Source: an uncultured Prevotellaceae bacterium (GTDB lineage Bacteria > Bacteroidota > Bacteroidia > Bacteroidales > Bacteroidaceae). From it: 64,000 nucleotides of DNA. The stretch covers positions 31,369 through 95,368 of the forward strand of contig CACZDV010000022.1 of NCBI GenBank assembly GCA_902780025.1. The letters run 5' to 3'. Positions 60,275 through 64,000 of the stretch are shown here, in pieces; the stretch's first letter is position 1; every line of letters begins with the position of its first letter. Under the pieces are notes generated by a model, which made no database searches, was not told the origin of the DNA, and saw nothing but the letters and a program-made list of their open reading frames with translations. The position numbers and the translations under genes are program-made.

Positions 60275-61507
60275 TTATCCAAAGAAGAAATAACAAATTG
60301 CGATGGCAGCGATGACACCAGCCAGATCGGCCAACAGTCCGCAGGCTACAGCATGGCGGGTATAGCGGATGCCCACGCTACCGAAATAAACGGCAAGGAT
60401 ATAGAAGGTGGTGTCCGTAGAGCCTTGGAACACACACGACAGGCGGCCGATGAAAGAGTCGGCACCATAGGTGGTCATGGCATCGACCATCATGCCTCGG
60501 GCACCACTACCCGACAGGGGCTTCATCAGGGCGGTGGGCAAGGCACCCACCCAGTCGCTGTTCATGCCTGTCAACTCGACACCCCACTGAATGCCGCCAA
60601 TGAGCATGTCCATAGCTCCCGAGGCACGAAAGACACCAATGGCTACGAGGATGGCTACTAGATAGGGAATGATGCGGACGGCAGTCGTAAAGCCGTCCTT
60701 GGCTCCTTCGATGAAGGCATCATAGACGTTCACCTTCTTGCGAAGGCCGGCCAGGATAAAGCCGATGATAATCAGCATCAGCAGGATGTTGGCGACGGTG
60801 GTGCTGGCGCGGTTCATCGTTTCACCGTCCAACTGAGAAAAGCCCCAGATGATACTGGCTATCACCACACAGGCGCCGCCAAGTGTGAGCAGCAGCGTAC
60901 GGTTCAGCAGGTTGATGCGCTGATAGAGTGAGGTGACGATGATGCCGGCCAAGGTCGAGAAGAAGGTAGCCAATAGGATAGGTATAAAGACATCGGTAGG
61001 CTGGGCGGCCCCCATCTGAGCGCGGTAAACGAGGATGGAGATGGGAATGAGCGTCAGCCCCGAGGTGTTCAGCACGAGGAACATAATCATGGCGTTCGAC
61101 GCGGTGTCCTTCTTCGTGTTCAGCTCCTGCATCTGTTCCATCGCCTTCAGTCCCAACGGCGTAGCGGCATTGTCGAGTCCCAGCATATTGGCAGCGATGT
61201 TCATGAAGATGCTACCGGTGACGGGATGACCCTTGGGGATGCCGGGAAACAGTCGGGTAAAGACAGGACTCAGCAAGCGTGCCAATACGTTGACTACGCC
61301 GCCCTGCTCACCAATCTTCATGATGCCGAGCCACAGAGCCAATACGCCCGTCAGACCTAACGAAATCTCAAAAGCCGTCTTTGATGACGAGAACGTGGAA
61401 TCCATCATGGCGGGAAACACGTCGAAGTCGCCAAAAACCACTAATTTCACCAGCGCGATGATAAACGCAATGATGAAAAAGCCTATCCAGATATAATTCA
61501 ATACCAT
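60275..61507 (-). CDS. SpmA-SpmB fused nucleoside-recognition membrane protein
   Basis: 410 aa. Two Gate/nucleoside-recognition domains in tandem: GIMKIGEQGGVVNVLARLLSPVF with LGLDNAATPLG in the first (residues 60-130), and GAKDGFTTAVRIIPYLVAILVAIG with SCVFQGSTDTTFYILAVYFGS in the second (270-390). In spore formers SpmA and SpmB are separate; the fusion is usual in Bacteroidetes, where the role is unknown. The ATG is 8 nt after the -7 box, so the leader is very short. Confidence 0.88.
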   Translation of the reverse strand: MVLNYIWIGFFIIAFIIALVKLVVFGDFDVFPAMMDSTFSSSKTAFEISLGLTGVLALWLGIMKIGEQGGVVNVLARLLSPVFTRLFPGIPKGHPVTGSIFMNIAANMLGLDNAATPLGLKAMEQMQELNTKKDTASNAMIMFLVLNTSGLTLIPISILVYRAQMGAAQPTDVFIPILLATFFSTLAGIIVTSLYQRINLLNRTLLLTLGGACVVIASIIWGFSQLDGETMNRASTTVANILLMLIIIGFILAGLRKKVNVYDAFIEGAKDGFTTAVRIIPYLVAILVAIGVFRASGAMDMLIGGIQWGVELTGMNSDWVGALPTALMKPLSGSGARGMMVDAMTTYGADSFIGRLSCVFQGSTDTTFYILAVYFGSVGIRYTRHAVACGLLADLAGVIAAIAICYFFFG

Positions 61508-61515
61508 ATTGCTTG

Positions 61516-61546
61516 CAAAGGTACTGCTTTTAATTCAATTGGCAAA
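61516..61546 (-). promoter_or_regulatory. Promoter of the spmAB-flippase-S46 operon
   Basis: On the minus strand TTTG (61546-61543), 19-nt spacer, TACCTTTG (61523-61516). Confidence 0.75.
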
Positions 61547-61554
61547 GAAAGAAC

Positions 61555-61587
61555 GAAAAAAAGAGCGGTTACATCACGCAACCGCCC
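61555..61587 (-). terminator. Terminator of the first LruC-domain gene
   Basis: On the minus strand GCGGTT, 9-nt loop, AACCGC, then CTC and seven T. It lies 38 bp past the stop. Confidence 0.7.
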
Positions 61588-61625
61588 CTTCTTTCATAAT
61601 ATAATGTAAGTATTTGATGTTCGGA

Positions 61626-62918
61626 TTATTTCTTATAAATGCCGTTGTTGGTCAAATCAAGGTCAACGTAAATGCCCTCAACAGGAGTAACAACATCTAC
61701 TGCGCGAGTAATACCTTTCTCCGCTCTTACCCAATTCTCGAAGTTTGGATAGGCTGCGTTGATGTCTACATACTCATCGGGCCATTTTGTACCGATAGGC
61801 AGGCAAATCTTCTGAGGAGCACCACCAATCTCAGACCTCAGCATAATCGACTGTTTGTACTGATTTGCTGTAATCTCTACTACAACAGGAATGTTCTTTA
61901 ATGTTGTCCAACCATTTTTGATAGCAGTTTCTGCGTCAACAGCAATTTTCTGATAAGGAACAGTTTTCAATCCTGTGTTGACCATTGTACCCATTAAGCT
62001 GTTGATCTGAACGCCGGCTACAGTAATAGGCAGTTTGCCACCAGCAGCAAGAACAGTGATGTCGATAGCACCAGTCTCATAAATCTTGGCATCGAATACT
62101 ACGTCGTTGAAGTCGAAGTCACCAATAGAACCAAGGTCTTCGCAGAAGATACGTCCTTGTTCCTTAATCTTTGGATAGCCCTGACCGGGGATAATCTTAA
62201 CAATCCAGTCATTGTAGATAAAGTCTCTATCAACCTGTTCATTAGGATTCTGGCCTTCAGCTGCGAAATCGAGACCTACATAGTACATACCATTGATTTC
62301 CTCCATTCTGAAATAATAGAACACATGTCCATTGTCAGAGGTTGACTTAAAACCGAAGCGACGGGTAGAGCTGTCCATCATTAACATGACACTTCCGTTT
62401 GCGTTGTTGAAGTTATTGACGTGGTCATCACCATTGGCAATAGGATCAAATGCGCAGAGCCAATCCATTTTTTCACCACCTACAACCGATTGGTTGGGAG
62501 CGTGAGATGGATGGGAGGCAGTGCCTTTGAACACCTGCTGTACGAAGAATGTACTCCAGTCAACTAATGCGGTGTAAGATGCATCACCTTTCTGATTGAA
62601 GACTTCTAAAACATCCTCAAGCTCCTGTTCAGTGATGGCTGGGATTTCGCTTAACTTGAGAACGTCCTTGTATTTACCAGTTCCTTCAGTAGTACCCCAT
62701 TGGTTTGAATTGGTTTCTGCAGAACGGGTGGTTGAAAGTGAGCCAAAACCCCAGTCCTGATTACTTGCGATTTTGCCATAAGTCTTCACAAAGACATCCT
62801 GATACTCAGCATACTTTGCTTCTTCAATCGTTGCAAAGCCCTCGTCGTCATGCGAACAACTTGTAAATCCAGCGCACATAGCCAACGCTGCAATTCCTGT
62901 CATCAAATATTTTTTCAT
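61626..62918 (-). CDS. LruC domain-containing lipoprotein
   Basis: 430 aa surface or periplasmic lipoprotein. Lipobox near residues 17-21 (GFTSC, then SHDDEG, an acidic stretch that favours surface export in Bacteroidetes). The LruC/DUF4842-type core includes DLGSIGDFDFNDVVFDAKI (about residues 265-285), with a D-x-D-x-N-D pattern suited to calcium binding, and LAAGGKLPITV. The ligand is unknown. It has its own promoter and terminator. A paralog lies directly upstream. Confidence 0.85.
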   Translation of the reverse strand: MKKYLMTGIAALAMCAGFTSCSHDDEGFATIEEAKYAEYQDVFVKTYGKIASNQDWGFGSLSTTRSAETNSNQWGTTEGTGKYKDVLKLSEIPAITEQELEDVLEVFNQKGDASYTALVDWSTFFVQQVFKGTASHPSHAPNQSVVGGEKMDWLCAFDPIANGDDHVNNFNNANGSVMLMMDSSTRRFGFKSTSDNGHVFYYFRMEEINGMYYVGLDFAAEGQNPNEQVDRDFIYNDWIVKIIPGQGYPKIKEQGRIFCEDLGSIGDFDFNDVVFDAKIYETGAIDITVLAAGGKLPITVAGVQINSLMGTMVNTGLKTVPYQKIAVDAETAIKNGWTTLKNIPVVVEITANQYKQSIMLRSEIGGAPQKICLPIGTKWPDEYVDINAAYPNFENWVRAEKGITRAVDVVTPVEGIYVDLDLTNNGIYKK

Positions 62919-62964
62919 CTTGCAAAATTTTTTAATTGTTAAATGTTTGTTGAAATTAGTGGTG

Positions 62965-62995
62965 CAAAGGTACGAAAAAAAACTGAAATATCAAA
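62965..62995 (-). promoter_or_regulatory. Promoter of the first LruC-domain gene
   Basis: On the minus strand TTTG (62995-62992), 19-nt spacer, TACCTTTG (62972-62965). Confidence 0.75.
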
Positions 62996-63046
62996 CACTT
63001 TTGCCGAAAAATTGCAAAAAAATACGTAAATGATTACAAACGAAAC

Positions 63047-63084
63047 AAAAAAACAAGCGTTCGATATTCAAACGCTTGCTTTTT
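63047..63084. terminator. Terminator of the second LruC-domain gene
   Basis: CAAGCGTT (63054-63061) and AACGCTTG (63071-63078); seven T follow on the minus strand and five on plus. Confidence 0.75.
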
Positions 63085-63105
63085 ATCCGAAAATAAGTAG
63101 ATGGC

Positions 63106-64000
63106 TTATTCGTACCAGTCAGAGGCTACGCTCGGATCATTGACATAGTCATTGAAACTCTTGGTATACTTCGATCCATTGTAAACCTCACTGATGTTCT
63201 TTCGTTCACTACACCAGACATAGGTGGGCTTCACCTGAATCTTGCTGGCAGGTTCGCCTGTGTGGGCGTTGATGGTCATCCACGTACCACTCTTTTGCAC
63301 CATCACCTTCACGTCGTTGGCGCTATTAAAGGTGCCTGTCAATATCTTGGTGACATCGGGCTTGCCGTCAACACCGTTTTTGGCATTAGTGTTCACCATG
63401 ACATTTGTAGCAACGTTGTACATATTATGGACCTCGTATTCTGCATAACTTGTCCCTGCGGCACCGTCCCAACCAATAGTCAGCGGGAGTGTTCCACCTG
63501 CAGCCTTTAGCTTAATTTGTGCCTTGGTCTTGGTGCTGTCAATGCGAACGTCAAAGACGGCATCGTTGAAGTCGAAGTCGGTAGCTGTCTTTACGCTCAG
63601 GTCCTCAACGATGATACGTACCCAGTCACCCCATTTTATCTCTATCTCTTCTGAAACTCTATTTGCTTTGGTCAGCGTGACAATCCAGTCGCTGTAATAA
63701 CCGTCGTAGGAGTGTTTTGGTCTGACCCACGACTGTAAAGCACCGCCTGAGACGGGAAGATAGCCGGCATTAATCAGGCTGTCGACGAACACCATGTTGA
63801 CCAGCACCTTGCCGTTCAAATCTTTCCTCAGTTTAGAACCATCAACCGTGATGGCATCACCTGAGTAGAAGTTCGTGTTAGCGTTGAGTATCTTGAGTGG
63901 TTTGCCGTCTGTTCCCAGCATATCGTCAGACTCTCCGTTAGGCATCAGGCGGTTCCAATTGCTGTCAAAGCTAAAGTAGACGATATCGTCATCGCCGTAG
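63106..64000 (-). CDS. LruC domain-containing protein (partial, N-terminus beyond window)
   Basis: The frame is open to the right edge of the window; an internal ATG at 63945 is not the true start, because codons upstream (DDDIVYFSFDSNWNRL) belong to the same protein. It contains TATDFDFNDAVFDVRI and LKAAGGTLPLTIGWDGAAG, the same core as the neighbour at 61626. The two are tandem paralogs with divergent sequences outside the core. C-terminus intact, followed by a terminator. Confidence 0.82.
   Translation of the reverse strand, partial: YGDDDIVYFSFDSNWNRLMPNGESDDMLGTDGKPLKILNANTNFYSGDAITVDGSKLRKDLNGKVLVNMVFVDSLINAGYLPVSGGALQSWVRPKHSYDGYYSDWIVTLTKANRVSEEIEIKWGDWVRIIVEDLSVKTATDFDFNDAVFDVRIDSTKTKAQIKLKAAGGTLPLTIGWDGAAGTSYAEYEVHNMYNVATNVMVNTNAKNGVDGKPDVTKILTGTFNSANDVKVMVQKSGTWMTINAHTGEPASKIQVKPTYVWCSERKNISEVYNGSKYTKSFNDYVNDPSVASDWYE

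Overview
The window is a chromosomal piece of a Bacteroidales bacterium, most likely Prevotella or a close relative. The evidence is the promoter signature (TAnnTTTG -7 boxes with TTTG about 20 nt upstream, start codons without clear Shine-Dalgarno sequences) and lineage-typical families: DUF4290, DUF2723, S46 dipeptidyl-peptidase, HTCS-like sensor, LruC-domain proteins, a SpmA-SpmB fusion and an inositol-lipid operon. No transposase, phage gene, rRNA or CRISPR array was seen. One tRNA-Leu(CAA) is present.

Layout. 1-6358 is housekeeping: murA (cut by the window edge), a DUF4290 gene and tsaB on the minus strand; yicC, gmk, nadD, greA and a HIT protein on plus; then manC on minus. 6494-9051 holds tRNA-Leu, a BASS-family transporter, ribD and an RNase H. 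9132-17384 (minus) holds a 58-aa peptide gene, a secreted protein, a polysaccharide deacetylase, a DUF2723/GT117 glycosyltransferase, two membrane proteins and purD. 17421-20941 holds a frameshifted S9 dipeptidyl peptidase and a 23S rRNA-type methyltransferase. 21082-26748 is a plus-strand operon: sensor kinase, nucleotidyltransferase, ATP-grasp-like protein, CDP-alcohol phosphatidyltransferase, HAD phosphatase and myo-inositol-phosphate synthase. I read it as making inositol-phosphate lipids. 26951-47611 is a glycan-degradation region: LacI regulator, degenerate HTCS-like sensor, PA14-containing GH31 alpha-xylosidase, second GH31, aldo/keto reductase, helicase, two GH51 arabinofuranosidases and a GH105. 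It lacks SusC/SusD in the window. 47612-61507 contains trmO, a TPR histidine kinase, 5'-nucleotidase, GH2, a small secreted protein, an Aur1-like PAP2 protein, an epimerase, S46 peptidase, a flippase and SpmAB. 61626-64000 holds two LruC-domain surface proteins.

The most unusual pattern crosses these gene boundaries. At least 14 short tandem arrays are scattered through the window, nearly all made of exactly four units of 7 or 8 nt. Each has its own unit, but the units fall into a few related families. They sit next to start and stop codons, over a promoter, and inside the reading frames of exported enzymes: two GH31s, a GH51, a GH2, an S9 and an S46 peptidase. Inside genes they encode extra loop residues, and in one case part of a signal peptide. 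A second family of C/G-rich palindromes is inserted in purD (two inverted copies) and the S9 peptidase gene. A third repeat, a hairpin of about 33 nt, lies 3' of two unrelated genes. I know of no described system that explains the four-unit arrays.
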